A stretch of DNA of 64,000 nucleotides from Marchantia polymorpha subsp. ruderalis (GCA_037833965.1 AP031357.1:13040001-13104000), one strand, 5' to 3'; numbered from the stretch's first letter, positions 1-16,965 are shown. The notes: generated by a model from the letters alone, not told the origin. Made by a program: numbers and translations.

Positions 1-3404
<3,404 letters not shown>

Positions 3405-6400
3405 GTTAACGTGTGCTGGAGGTGAATCCAGCCCAATCTAACGTTATACAAGGAGTACATAGTCAGAAGTTCTCAGAGGAAGTATCTGGGGTAGGCGCTT
3501 CCGCAAATCGATTGTGTGAGCAGCAGAGCTGCCATCATTTTTGCCCGGTAGAATGTAGTAATGTACTTGGGTACCAGGTCAGACAATCATAGGCAATGTA
3601 AGCCGCAAGTTGTAATATTTGTGTACGTTTAGAAGTTTCGCTTGTGAAGATTGTTTATTCCCCTGAAGTGTTTCGACAGAGAAATGATCCCTAATTTTAC
3701 GGTGCCCTGGCACGGTACATTGAAGGCCAGCACGAATTTCGCACCACATCCATTTGCGGCTGACCTTTCATAGTCTACTAGCGTCTGTGTTCAGTTTCAA
3801 CAAATTTTACCTCCATTCTCTTTGCCTTATGTAAAGTGCCCAGTAGGGCCTGTATAGAAGAGACGATCCGATCTACGATCTCATAGATTTGTTTGGCGAT
3901 GGAGTGTCATAACAGCCACATAACAAGCCTTGCCGGACAAAAAAGCAGAGTCAGAGCCTTGGTGTGTTTGTCTCGCGGGATAATCGGTTACTGTATACAA
4001 CAGGGCTTTCGAGTGGGAGGTGCATCTGACCTTCCGTATAGTGGATGTCACGCCTCATCAACTTCTCAGTTGACCAGAAGGACATCTCAATCAAGTCGGG
4101 CTGATTCTGATGAAGATACTTTTGTTCAACTTTGCCAGTTGAACTTACGCTCTACTTGCGCGCTGCTGAGCTTACTTACTGAATACACGAAACCTAGGAA
4201 GCAAGTTTTTGCTGCTATGCAGGCGTAGGTGTTGCCTACAATTGCCTTGTAGATTATGAGGAGAATTTCTGCGGTATGCTCTTACTGCATTCGAACCTCG
4301 GAAGCCTCTGTTGAACACTGTGAACAGATGATTTAGAACAAGGATCCCCGGACGTGCACGGAGGTGGGAAGCCATTGTCGAACCTCTGTTGTGTGATTTT
4401 TCTGTTCACATTTACAAAGAAGCTCGTAATCCCAGACCATTCACCAACGGCTCACTTTAAGAAAAAAGCTCCACATATACTGATGATGGTGTAACTTCAA
4501 AATTCCAACGGTAGTTTGAGTTTCATACTTGATCATATAAAGTTTTACTTCCAGACAATGTATTGCTTAACAGTTGAACATTATAATGCAACTGTCGAAT
4601 CGGTATAAATGAATTTGACGTGGTCAAAAACTATCAGGCTCATCTTATTATAAATTCCTTTTCCAAGAAGTTTGTAATGTCAATCTTGCATCATGTGTAG
4701 TAGTACATGTGACTTTGCACCTAGATAAGTTTTTTATATCGATAATAATGTAAGATGCTCTTCTTTTTTCATATCCATTTGATAGTCATTTTTTGTATAC
4801 TGTATTCATATGTAAACTTCATGACTCTATGCTATATGATTGACAGATTTTTATAATAATTTCATGTAAAAAAAATTTGAATTACAAATGTTTTTTTGAG
4901 TTTTTTTTACATTTAGATGAAAAGTAAATAAAAAATATACACAGTGAATTTTCCATTTTAGTTTTAAATATACAACATTGTTGGAAAAATCTTGCGTTTC
5001 AGTACACATAAAGCTCAAGATTGTATTGAAACAGATATGTTTCGAAGCTCCGAAATAAATAATTTTTTTCTCAAAGTAATTTTTCGGTTTTCAAAACATT
5101 TTCTAAATTTGGTGATAAACCTTTACTTTTGACACAACATGTGAACTTTAGACTTTGAAGAATACAAAACGGAACCCGCATCCTCTGTTTGGTTGGCAGA
5201 TAATTTACCTTTAATCTACATACACATTGACCAAATACTGTAAAGATTTACCGTATGAATTGTCGCCGATGATTCATTATCAATGCTTGCTTGATTCGCA
5301 AAGTAGTTCATTTTAAAAATAGATTTCCAATTCTTGTCCGCTAGCTCTCATTATTTCTAAAAAAGATGATATTATAAGAATTTATAAGTAATTTAAAAGA
5401 ATATTCTCAATTCATGCTGTTAAAGATTTTTGTGATTGGTTTTTTAGAACATATCATCACAAGAACAATGATTCTGTGAAGTTTTTTCTTTTTCCAACAC
5501 TTTCTTTATATCGTGAAAGCTCATGAATCTGGATAGAAAGAGGAGCATGTGGGGGTATTTTGGATATTTAAAATGTATATTCGCCAAGGCTATATGAACA
5601 TTCTTATTTATTTGCGAGATATATCATATTTGCAACGAGGTGCTGTGTTGTAATAAAAGATCCAGTGCTTCTTCCTATCACAAATGATATGCATTTCGTT
5701 CGTTTTGAACAAAAAAGGGCTACCCTATTTCACCAAAGGAGCAAACACAGCAGGAAACTCGCTTGGGTATTTCCTGGGCCTCCGCTTTTCTTCTTTAATA
5801 TTTACACATGTGATCCCGATATTCAGCGACACATATGTCTCAAGACTGATCAAATATCATGTGTCAGTAAGTGTCATAGACATTTCTTGTATCATCTTTC
5901 GTCTTTCTTGGAGAATAGCAGCTATGTATAAAATATGTTGAGCTCCTCAATTGATTTAATGGTATCCAAAGCCTGAAAAGAGAAGATTTACCTCAGGGGA
6001 AGAAGAGACATCATAATCCGGTCTGTGAAAGTATAGCAAGTCGTCAACGTCTGAAACATGTAAATAAATGAAGTTGACGTGATATACAATTCCAGACAAT
6101 ACAAGTTTCACAGGCACGTGAAGAGAGGAGGACAGTGTACAAGGTCCAAAAGTTGCAGCTCCAGGGAGCTACCATCTCGCGCTCCATTGAGGAAGGGCAT
6201 GAGCTGGATGCGTGACTGGGTTGTTATTAAAAGGTGTGCAGTTGAACCATGATGCATCAAGGAATGTGAAAATGTGTTCACCACGTTGACACGCTGTGAT
6301 CTCCCAGCTTCTCCCTTTTTCTATGATGTATTCAGTTGACATTTTGCCACTACGATAATCATTGCATCTCCTCCAGAACTAGACCTGCAGCTGATGGGCT

Positions 6401-9400
6401 CTCTACCCAAATAAGATCCACGATCGAGTCAGCTCAATGCACACGTCCAAGTTCAATGGTTGACAACGTGAGCCCTCCCTCCTTCCAGATACAACATGAT
6501 GCTTGCAGTGCCTCAGTTCTCTTTCCATGCTTCCTTTAGACTTCATGGCCCATGTTACCAATGAACTTGCCACGGTCCGATTACCGGTCACTAAGAGATA
6601 TCAAACATTTGCGAAGCAGTCGTTGCCCACAACGTGAAGAGTAGATGATGAGTCTGGATTAGACGGAACACAATGAACGACTCGGTCGACGACTGAGTGG
6701 ATGGTCAGCGTGCTGATTTCATGCCAACTGAGAAAGATTTCTCAGGACGTGCTACCGTGCCCGGAATTGCTAGTGACGGGAGGGGTTCAATTACAAATGG
6801 CATGTCAATGATGAAAGCAAGCTATCATACGTTTCTGAACTTCCGACATTCGTTTGGAAACTCTACGAACTCGGGCTAAATTTCTTTGGGTTACGATATG
6901 TTTGTGATCAAGTTGTCTCTATCACTTATGGTTCAACACAGCTGTCCAATTTTTGCACCTTACATTCAAAGCTTTCAACTCTGCTAACTGGTGTAACTCT
7001 CCTTGACAATTCTGTCTAACAGATAAAATTCAAGGAAATATCCTTTACACTTCGAACCGGGGAAATCAAGCAAGAACACTTTTATTTATTTTGCACTATC
7101 GGATGATAAGATGGTTGCAAGTACACGAAACTATAATCTATCAGCAAGGCTTGCTCCACAACTCTAGTTGGAGGAAGACAATGTGGAATTGAATTTGATG
7201 CTCGCTTCAGTTTTGAGGCCTTCAAAGATATTGTAGTGAAGAAACGATGTTCCTGTTTGTCCTGTTTGAAGGTGAAAATTTTAGAGTATTCTGCGTAACA
7301 GTAAAACAAAGTCCGAAAAAGGGATATTGATGTATATTTTATCTCGGAAATAGGACGGAGACATCTGAACTCCTGCCGTCCCATACTGATGCTTTATTTA
7401 CCCTTTCGTGTTCTCGTGGTTAGAATTTTTTTCGTATTTCGTAGCAGTATGTTTCGTCCTTTAGCCTCTCGGACTTTAGCTATTAGAGAATCTGAACACT
7501 TTGTAGTACCCTGATGCTGATGGTCCGGTCTGTGATTCAACAGGACTGCTAACAGGTCGCATTTGAGCCAGGGAGTTCTAATGGGTTTTTCCAAATAAGG
7601 ATTTCTTGCTTTATCAAGCAATGCGCAGCTTCACGTTGATATTTAGATCTAATCACTTAAAAAAATACAAGAGAGAAGCAATAACAAGCATAAAGTCTCT
7701 AAGATTGACTTTCTTTATCTATCCTACGATAAATTAACAACAAATGTTGTAGATGAAGCTGAAAGGTGAAATCTAGAGTAATCAGTGAGACAAAAGCAAT
7801 TCTGATAGCATGAATCTTTGAATGTGAAGGTCTGAATCTACTACATGACGGCTCACTATTCTAGAAACTAACACAAGTATGGGTACTGTTGTCAAATGAA
7901 ACGCTTGAATGAGTAGTTCTTGTGAACTTGTTGCATCGGAGTTTTTTCCACACACTTTTTTGCAAAGCACAATTTTTGTCACTCCTGGGAACCTGACCTC
8001 TCGCTGCAGATGTCTTCTGCTGTTGTACATGAGAACAAACCAGCTCAATTGAAAGAGTCATCGTTCCGTGATCCTCTCATTTGCTCCTTTCAATAACACC
8101 AGAAGTTGCAATTAGAACGATAAATAAGTATGTCAATCGACTCAGGGTAAAAGCGTAAAAGCGTCTTGGTCTCTCCACACCGCTGCCTTGCTGTTCCATG
8201 GTCCAATTCTCCATGTCTGCCGTCTTTTGAAAATAAATAACCTTGACCACAAGTCGTGAAATTTTGAATAAGGTCGTCACATGCTTCGTAAAGAAACAAG
8301 GATGAGATGAAGCCAGAAGTCAAGCTCACGCATCTCGGAAACCAAGCCTGTGAACGGAGTGCTAGACATGCTGAGTTCACGGTATGCGATGCTGATTTTA
8401 TGGCATATTTCAGAAAATAGTGGTCCTCATTGTTCCATGAACTAACGTTGTAAGACAGCTATGCAGATATCTGGATAAAGTACAGTGTCCTTATTCTAAG
8501 AAGCGAAATCTTATAATAATCATATCAGGCTGGACAAGAAATCGATCGACGATTGTCATCAACAGGTCCTTGGGGAACTGTTTTGAAGATCCAAGATTTG
8601 GATAAAACCAATTTTCCCAGCGTCAAGACAGTTCGTTTCTAACCTTCTCTCTCGCAGAATATATACAGTATTCTGCGGTTTCTCTGCGCAGCCGGCTGAG
8701 CTGGTTGTGAAGGTCCATGAATCTGACTCGAGGAAGTTAAAACTTCACCAGTTTCAGAGCAACTGGTGGAGGCAGAAGGAGAGATTTCACGAGGAGGTTC
8801 AGATGCAGACAAGAGAGTATACGCAACTGCGCTTGGCCTTGATGTCCATGTCAATTGATTCCTTTGGGCAAGGTTCGGAGATGGAAGAGATTCATACTGG
8901 GGACGAGGATTGGTGAAGTATATATCTCGCGCGAACTGTACTTCGTGAGAGGTCAAATGGCGTGGGAAGCAGCGAGAGAAAAGAGAGCTCGACTGCAGGC
9001 CGTGTCTCGGTGAGGATCTTGTCCATGCAAGATGGAGAGAGAGGGATGTGGCGAGGTTCAGCTGTGCCATGCCTTGGCGTGGTCGACAATCTGGTGGGGT
9101 CTGTAGAGCGTAGAATAATAAGGCTCTGAATTCGTCTATCTGAAGCACGACAAAGCACGATGGGCTGGTTTTCAGCGTTGCTGTATGAATAGTGAGAGGT
9201 TGATGCAGCAGCGGGATGCATCGGACGAGCCGATAACGTGGACGGTCATACAAATGCAAGGTATCTTTTAAGTCATGGCAGATGAGGTTTCGGATACTTG
9301 AACATCTCGGACTCTCGCGGGTGTTCTTTTCCTGCATGACAGATTGCTGAGCCCCCCGCTGAGCATTGCTGTCGTGCAAGAGGGCAATTGATAATGCTCT

Positions 9401-9487
9401 TGCATAACTGCTGGTACTCCTCCTCTCGCTAGCTAGCTAGCCAGCCAGCATCGTCACAGATAGAAGAAGGCCAAGATTTAGACGAAC
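3405..9487. other. Intergenic: LysRS 3' region, AT-rich block, AKR upstream region
   Basis: No recognisable gene. The first few hundred bases probably hold the LysRS 3' UTR. A 111-codon open frame at 3893-4228 (+) has no recognised motif. About 4400-5660 is AT-rich with many short homopolymer runs. From 8640 to 9380 the minus strand has a 246-codon open frame rich in Ser, Pro and Arg; it lies in the probable AKR promoter/5' UTR, has no recognisable domain, and I do not call it a gene. Confidence 0.5.
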
Positions 9488-11198
9488 ATGCTTAGTCGTA
9501 ACTCAAGTCTAAATCTTGCAGCTCTCGTCTTCGGGAGCTTCAAGCTGATGGGTAAGATGAAAAATGAAGTCTTGAGCTTCCAGCTCAACACTGGTGCGCT
9601 CATGCCTGCCATCGCCATGAGCTTTCCTGGCACCGTACGAGAGACTCCAGAGGAAATCAAAGCGCGACTTCGTAAGAGTCTTGAGGTATGCTCGAGTGAT
9701 GGATGAGTGAGGAAGGAGTCCTGGACACTTCCATACGACACACTTCATTTGGCAATTCACCTCCCCCTCCTCCTCCTTTGTTTCCTGCATCGACCGACAC
9801 AGTGAGGACCGACATAGATCCTTTGATTGGCTCCACAGATCTCAGATTCAATAGATGCAAAACTCCGAGTCGATGCAATCGCACTACCTCACCCCGACGT
9901 ACGTACTGACTGCTGAGTAGCTCAATCGCCAGGATTCAATCAATGCTTAAATCTGTAGGTGGCTTGCTGCTCTGCCTTCGATTCACTGGACGATTTAGTA
10001 GCGCAGTCAAATGCCCGGATACACGTGCCTAAGATCACCAACTGTGCAGATCGGGTACAGACATATAGACACAGCCGCTGCGTACAGAAAGGAACACTTA
10101 CTGGGAGAAGTACTTCATGAGGTTTTGAGCTCCGGTGCGTATAAGCGAGAAGAATTGTTCATCACAAGTAAGCTTCACCCGCAAGATACTCACCCAGATG
10201 GAGTTGTATCTGCTCTCAAGAGGAGCCTCAGGTACTTGATGCGCTTCAACCGATTCCATGCACTAGATCAACAGCCTTGCACTCATGAATGCACTTCTTT
10301 TCGACGCGATGCGTCTCTAGCTTCGTCCTCCAGTCATCTGCACACGGAGGAAGGGAGGAACAGCGCAAACTGGATAACAATCAACGAGGAGCATTCCATG
10401 CAGCTGTCCAGTGCAGAGTGGCAATCATGTTACGTGCTTCAGTCTGTTGATATAGTCTGATGTGGGTAGATCGTGTATGAGTGGAGAGTTGGAATTGGAA
10501 TCGAGTAGAATCAAATCAAAGCAAACCAGACCAGACCTCAGCACTTTGCCTACACGCTTTGGCTGCGCTTCGATCTCACCGTGTCCTAAATCTTGGCCAC
10601 AGTGAATTGCAGCTAGACTATGTGGATATGTACTTGATTCATTGCCCTCTACATCTCAAGGAAGGCACGGGCATTCCGTTCACAGAGGAGGCATTCTTGC
10701 CATTAGACCTGGTCGGAGTCTGGAGAGTTCTTGAAAAATGCGTGGAGCTCGGTCTCACCAAGGCGATCGGGGTGTCCAATTTCGGTCCCAGGCAGCTGAA
10801 ATTGATAACATCCGATTTGAAGATAAAGACAGTACCCGCTGTAAACCAGGTAACCATACGCAGAATCCAGATTGTTCGTCGCACTTTGTAGAACGAGGAG
10901 TGAGGAGGAGTGAGGAGGACTTTGCAGGATTCAATTCTGTGACGTGAAGGAGGTTGAGAAGGTACTGACAGCTGCTCTTGTTGACAGATAGAAATGCATC
11001 CGGGATGCCTACAACCGAAGCTTCTGGACATTTGCAGGATAATGGGAACCGTTGTCACTGCATCGCTTCCGCTAGGAGCACCTGGTCTGAAAGGGGGAAG
11101 CAATTCAATAATCGACAGCCCAATAATCCAAGAAATTGCTGTTAAGCATAACAAAACCGTCTCCCAGGTGAGCTCCGTGAACCCTCTTTCGAGTGCTC

Positions 11199-11232
<34 letters not shown>

Positions 11233-11573
11233 TCATAGAGAATGTCAGCGATTTTCGTCTATCGATCGGGCAACTCACACACGGATTTCGTTGAGAGGTG
11301 CAGGTCGCCCTGCGGTGGTGTCTAGACCAAGGAGCTGCGGTGGTGACTCACACCACCAGTCCTGCCAGGATGGCGCAAAATCTGGACATTTTCAGATGGA
11401 CCCTTGATAAGGAAGACCTAGAGAAAATCAAATTAATGCCACGGTTTAGATTGATCGATATAACCCCGTGGTGTAACTCTAGCACCAGCCCTTACAGATC
11501 CCCAGGGGAGATTTTCGAGGAATGGTACGGCAACCCTGACGATGAACAAAACGAACCATCCGACAAAATGTAG
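9488..11573 (+). CDS. Aldo/keto reductase (AKR superfamily), five exons, complete
   Basis: Predicted NAD(P)H-dependent carbonyl reductase with a TIM-barrel fold. Exons with GT-AG borders: 9488-9685, 10050-10231, 10603-10849, 10988-11167 and 11304-11573 (TAG). This gives 358 residues from the first ATG, or 335 from the ATG at 9557, which may be the better start because the AKR similarity begins just after it. The catalytic tetrad is present: Asp73 and Tyr78 (GYRHIDTAAAY), Lys107 (FITSKLHPQD) and His140 (MYLIHCP). GVSNFGPRQL and PAVNQIEMHPG are typical barrel strands. Two departures stand out. The usual N-terminal GLGTW is replaced by AIAMSF, and the usual PKS...R cofactor motif reads VTHTTSPARMAQN, so the Lys-Ser pair that normally contacts the NADPH 2'-phosphate is His-Thr. 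The reading frame is clean. Two further copies lie at 60.4-62.0 kb and at the right edge. Confidence 0.94.
11205..11231. repeat. (GA)n microsatellite in AKR intron 4
   Basis: About 13 uninterrupted GA dinucleotides inside the 136-bp last intron of the AKR gene. It does not touch the splice sites. Confidence 0.9.
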
Positions 11574-13150
11574 AACTGCGCCCAACGAACCGCCAGGTGA
11601 CTCTGTCTTGGCTCACGACGACTGTGTTCAGGACCCAGCTTTTTACTGTCTAACATCTGCACAGGAAATTTATGGACCCAACGCTAGTATTCAAGTACTC
11701 TTATGTTGGAGAATACTGAAATGTACAAGAGAAAAATTCTTGTCATATTTGTAGATAGAGTTTGATATATTCTGACTGTAAATTGTAAAGGCGAACATGC
11801 TCTGTGAGTAAAGACTGGAATCTATTCTGGACAAACCATGATTCACGTTTCATTCTCGTCACGTTTCACGTGACGAGGAGGAATGAATTCCTCCTCGTCA
11901 GGCTACTGCCGAGCTCTTCTTTTGTTCACAGTTCTACTGCTCAGTGAGGTCGTATTCGCAGGCAATCACAGCGTCCCGTAGCCGGAATAATCAAATCCCC
12001 TCGTCGTCAACCTTCTTCTCGACAAAATCCTGCCTCGACAACTGATGGACGAAAGGTGACCACTACTCCTCTCCAGATGCAGTGCTGACACAGTCGTTGC
12101 TCTGCAGAGCTCGAAACGTGCGTGAATGTTCAGCAGATCAGATTGAATTCCATGGTTTCTGGTCGCGAATCTGAGTATGCCATCGGATCGGATCGAGTCT
12201 ACTGCGCCTAGCCTGTGCTGTCAGAGATTGCTAAGAGAGGCTAGGCAGGATGCAGGGCCTGTGTGGTGTTAGGGAGATTTCCTGATTCTGACCCCAGGGA
12301 TGAAGCTTCCGCGTCGAGGCTTGCCTTTATTTTCCTTTCCGGCTTCGGACAGTGTCTACACACTGGGAAATTGGCCTACAGCTTCATGAGATCGACTCCA
12401 ACAATCCTTCTCCATATGAAGTCGGCACGGACATCGGAAAGGAAGTTCAGATCAAGACGTCAACGATGTTGCAGAGCGAAGATTGGACTCTTTCTCCCTA
12501 CAGATGTATACGTCCGATGCTAGGAGATGCATCCGGGCCCTGATTCTTAATTAGGCGTACCTGGATCTATCGATGCCTGCTGCGAGATCGATCATTCATC
12601 CTCTGCCTGTGAGCGTTTCCACTTCTGAATCAGCTGATACTTGGCATTCCTCAGCACTGTCACAGGAAGAGAGGGCAACGAGATCGGTCGGTCCATGTCC
12701 CGTGAGGAAGGCAGAGGAGTAGGCTTAGCTGGATTGACTTGTCCAGAAATGTACCCTTCCCGCTTGAAGCAAGGACTTCAGTGGTTGCAGCAAGTGTGGG
12801 TCATGGCTATGGTACGGTCTTCGAATCCAATCCAAACAAAATCACAGATCTCTCACGCACTGATCCCTCGAGATGGGAATCACAACGTGCAGTTACAGAC
12901 TTTGATGCCCACTTCATCAGTGTCATATCTGCACAGTCCCTGACCCGTCTTTGGGATTCTCGAGTAAAATCTTCTGCCATGCCATTCCCCGATGTTCCGT
13001 GAATTGTACGATTCTTGGGATGAGTTCTGCACTTTTATTGGGAATGTTGTCCACATCTTGCAACAATAACAACGCGTTCAAAATCAAATGACTCAAAAAC
13101 ACAATACAAATCACAACCGAAAACAAGTGAAAAGATCCACAGGCCAATAT
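11574..13150. other. Intergenic downstream of AKR
   Basis: The start is probably AKR 3' UTR. Several overlapping short open frames at 12.26-13.0 kb have no recognisable domain and no conserved splice structure, so no gene is called. Confidence 0.4.
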
Positions 13151-15060
13151 CTAGTTAGTGCCAATAGCATTAATAATGTCCCTAATATAACAACTTAAAT
13201 CAAAATGAACTAATTATAAAATATCTCTTCGGCTATCTAACGAAAAAGATGAAGAATAATGAGAAGTTGTGCAAATTAATAAGGTTACATACGTTTTCAA
13301 AGCGGTTTCAGTCGCATATTTTCTTGTTTGCTAGGTATGTTTACAGTTATTATTAGGTATTTTTCAACTCTTAAGCCACTATATTGGTCTCGTGAGAAAT
13401 TTTAACTTTAGCACATGACTTGGTCTCGTGAGAAATTTCCGCATGAATTTCGTGATTCATTATATATATATATATAAAGCTTACTTATGTTAACCATTAT
13501 GTATTCAAGAGTACCATGACTCAAGTCTCTTGTTGGTTTGAATCTTGTATAAACTTACCAGATGAAATAAAATATACGATTGATGTTACATTTATTGAAG
13601 TTTTTGGAGTATTTTAACCCTTCATTTTCATTACAAAAAATTTAATAACATAGTATTTAAAAATTTCTCTCTTATCTCTAATAAAAATATTTTCAACTCT
13701 ATAAATTATTTTTAAATCTTTATCTACAACAACTAATTTCAACTTACTTCCCTTATCTCTTATAAGTGAAGGATTTTGGGTTAGTTTTACTATTTAGAAA
13801 TTATAATCTCCACTGAAATATGAGTAGATTGAATTTGAAAACATATACTTGGAAAAATAAAATCATACCAATCGAAGAGCTTTGAAACTTAATTTAATCG
13901 TGAATCGCTTTACATGATGAAGAACTTTTTAGTATATTCAAATCAGAATACTTCATTTTCATGATTTTTGGCGATCACATCAATCTGAGATTTCTCCATG
14001 ACGATTTTTGATACTCCATATATATAAATATATAATCTAGGATAATCAGTTCTAGTAATGATAAAAAAAATTAAATTTTGTTCTCTTACATACTTTCGAT
14101 AGTTTTTATCTATATTTTTTAAATATTTGAACTTAATTGTGATTTTGTTTTACTATGAATGGAATAGTATGACATATGCTATGTTTAACATTAATTTTTT
14201 AGTGCACGTTTGTTAATAGTAAATATTCATAGTTTTTGAAATCCGTGTGACATTCATTATGTGACATCTTATGACAATCTATCTCTTATTTGTGCAATAA
14301 AAATGAAACTAGTATGCAAGGGATGTGATAAGGATTGGAAAAAATGGGACAAAATTCAATGAACACGTCAATACTAGTTATTTTGACAATATGTCTAGAA
14401 AGTACATAAAATATTAATAAACTAGGTGATGTCATAGAGGTGGAACTAATAAAATACACTTGTCTTGATGTGATTTGCTAATGTGACAACAATGTGTGTT
14501 GCAATATGATACATACGTGCATGATGGTTACCACAACTTACACAGTGTTATTTCTTGCTAGATAGTTGAACTAGAAGTACGAAGATGGAGGAATAACAAG
14601 CAATGATATAGTTTTGAAATTCATGATGTATTTCGTTTATATTTGATAATGAATGAAGGATAAACATCAATTACAACAGATAATGTGATAACACCATTCA
14701 TGCTGTGGACATGGGGTTAACAAGAATCTTGTTTTGAATAGATCTAGAGTTCCCGTCATAGAAATCAATGCAATATATTTCTTGAGAATATGGCCATGGG
14801 AAAATAGTGCAAAGTCGTAATCCGATTAAAATATCGTTTAAATGCTATAGTTAGAAGCAGTTATACTCTAAAAAAAACTAATTTTGATTCACTTGTGTTA
14901 GTGTAAAGTACCCCAAGAGTTGCAATACTGAACTTTCACGATTATTCAAAGTCAATATAATTCATAATTGTAATTTGAGCTTGTCATTGAAGTTTTTTTA
15001 AAGAATTTGATTATTTGTATTGTGTTTTTTTAACCACGGGCTTATCCATTTACCATCAAT
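13150..15060. other. AT-rich block without recognised gene
   Basis: Strongly AT-rich with no open frame above 60 codons and a (TA)n run at about 13460-13476. The sharp change in composition on both sides suggests an old, decayed insertion, but I could not identify coding relics. Confidence 0.5.
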
Positions 15061-15618
15061 GCGGAGTCCGAGGTTATCTCGGAAGATCCACATATCCTCC
15101 AAAGGGTAATTGCTCCATCTAGCACTGGCGACTCGCTTAGTTGCACAAACTTATACAAACTACCGTGCTGCCAGGTGTCAAGGATCCCAATTTCTTTCTA
15201 CTCTTTCTTTCTTGCTTCATGCTCCATTCGGGCAGCCCCGAGTCAGCCGGATTTTATCTCAGTTTTGGGTACTTGAAGGTCGGAACCCAACTTTCTGACA
15301 ACCATGTAGAGGCCGTCAACCGGATTAATTTCCGACAACCATGTAGAGGCATGTAGAGGCCGCTGTTTTAGTACAACTAAAACTAAACCGCACGAGGAAT
15401 AGTTCAGTTGGAATCCCGAATAAATTTAAACTGTAATATTTGTAATTCAAACAATGATAACATATTGTGGCGACAAAATTTTAGGCGGCAAAGTTTAGGG
15501 TTTTTGAAAATAAGGTCACATCGATATACGCCAACTCGTCGATGTTTCGACGTCGCTTTTGGGTGCCAGTGTCAGTGCTGTGAGAAGCTCGTACCAGAGC
15601 TCGTGCTTGTCCTTTTCT

Positions 15619-15782
15619 TGTCATTTCAGGTGCTTTTTGCAGGTGTAGTGACAGCATGGAGGCAGGATGGATTGTGCAGATCCACTGTGGGATGACACTT
15701 TCAATTCGTTTGTCATTTCAGGTGCTTTTTGCAGTTGTGGTGACAGCATTGAGGCAGGATGGATTGTGCAGGATTCACTGTG
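15619..15782 (+). repeat. 92-bp tandem duplication at the 5' end of the MULE gene
   Basis: The segment 15619-15710 is repeated from 15711 on. The second copy is cut at 15782 by the 2.27-kb insertion and resumes at 18056-18076, so it was about 93 bp long before the insertion. The copies differ at only a few bases, including one extra G in copy 2 that shifts the frame. Each copy carries an ATG followed by the start of a peptide (MDCADPLWDDTFNS in copy 1) that continues into the MULE frame at 18051. Confidence 0.8.
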
Positions 15783-15783
15783 T

Positions 15784-15805
15784 GTGAGCACAAAACTGTG
15801 CTCAC
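15784..15805. repeat. Perfect 9-bp hairpin at the left end of insertion 1
   Basis: GTGAGCACA at 15784-15792 and TGTGCTCAC at 15797-15805 form a perfect stem with a 4-nt AAAC loop, starting one base inside the element. Confidence 0.9.
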
Positions 15806-15999
15806 TTGTCTTTTTACCCTTATGAGAGTTAAAAGTTTGGATTTAAGCTCTTGCAAAATTATACTTGGGGTTTTCTGAAAGTTTCTGCAAGATTAGGAGT
15901 TGGTGTGATGGTTAGGCGGCAAGAGGTGCGGAAGGAGGCCTTCCGGGCAAGGTCTTCGGTGAAGTCCCTTCGGAGAAAGGCCTTCGGCGAAGGAGTGAA

Positions 16000-16965
16000 A
16001 CTCTCATAACGTTTTCAATGTGTGACGCCTTGACTCAATTAGGGTCTTGTTGGAAAGAGCTCGCGACGCTCGTTCCAACGAGACCAAGAACTCTCAAAAC
16101 GGATAAGGCAGCACCGAGTTAGGAGCGGCGGAAGTTTCTGATATGGAAGGCCTTCGGCGGCCTACGCGTAGGCGGGTTGCGCGTAGGCGGCCTGTGCGCA
16201 GGCCGCCTGTGCACAGGCAAACGCCTTGGCGGAAGGGTAAAATCGACATAACGTTTTCAATTCTTAACGGTTTGCGTTTGTTAGGGTATCGTTGGAAAGA
16301 GCTCGACACGCTCGTTCTAACGAGCCCAAGAACGCTTGGAACGGATGAGGACTTAGTGAGTTATGACTATCGGAAGATACGTAGACGTTCGCCTTCGGCG
16401 GAAGGAGTTCGCCTCCGGCGGGAATTCCGCCTACGCGGAAGGGAATTCAACTTTTGTCCTTTGCGCGAACGGACGCCTTCGGCGGTTGCAGGCCTTCGGC
16501 AAAGCAGTAAAACCGGCATATCTTTTTCAATTCTTAGCAGTTTGACTTGATTTGGGTCTCGTTGGAAAGAACTCGACGAGCTGGTTCCAACGAGACCAAG
16601 ATCTCTTGAAACGGATCAGTCATCAATGAGTTATGAGCGTCGAAAGCGACTGTCATGGTTAGGCGTGAGGCCTTCGGCGTTAACAGTTAAAGGGGCCTTC
16701 GGCTTTAACATATAGAGGGGCCTTTGGCCCAAGGACGGCCTGTGCACAGGCGGACGGCCTGTGGATAGGCGGCCTGTGGGTAGGACGCGGACGCCTGCGG
16801 ATAGGCGAACGCCTTCGGCGGAAGAGTAAAAACCGTCATAACTTTCTCAATTCTTATCGGTTTGACTTAGTTAGGGGCTCGTTGGAAAGAGCACAACACG
16901 ATTGTTCCAACGAGCACACGAATGTTGCAAACGAAGCAGGGATCCGTGAGTTATGGGCGTCGGGG
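16000..16965. repeat. Four-copy array of a ~140-bp hairpin unit with GC-rich spacers
   Basis: Four diverged copies start near 16006, 16249, 16519 and 16836. Each has, in order: a CATAACGTTTTCAATTCTTA-like start, TTAGGGTCTCGTTGGAA, a spacer of about 17 nt containing AGAGCTCG, TTCCAACGAG, CCAAGAAC, and GAGTTATGAGCGTCG. The two arms pair. Copy 3 has a perfect 12-bp stem (16556-16567 with 16585-16596). Copy 4 has 11 bp (16877-16887 with 16905-16915). Copies 1 and 2 have 9-10 bp stems with a mismatch or G:U pair. Spacers are dominated by CCTTCGGCGG and GGCCTGTGCACAGGC palindromes. Confidence 0.85.

Noticed and set aside
8639..9379. 246-codon open frame on the minus strand
   Set aside because: Ser/Pro/Arg-rich with no domain. 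It lies over the probable AKR promoter/5' UTR and overlaps other open frames on both strands.
15619..15782. Direct repeats considered as a CRISPR or minisatellite array
   Set aside because: Only two copies in a eukaryotic genome, explained by a local tandem duplication.
16143..16550. 135-codon Arg-rich open frame (+)
   Set aside because: It is produced by the GC-rich palindromic spacers and hairpin units of insertion 1.
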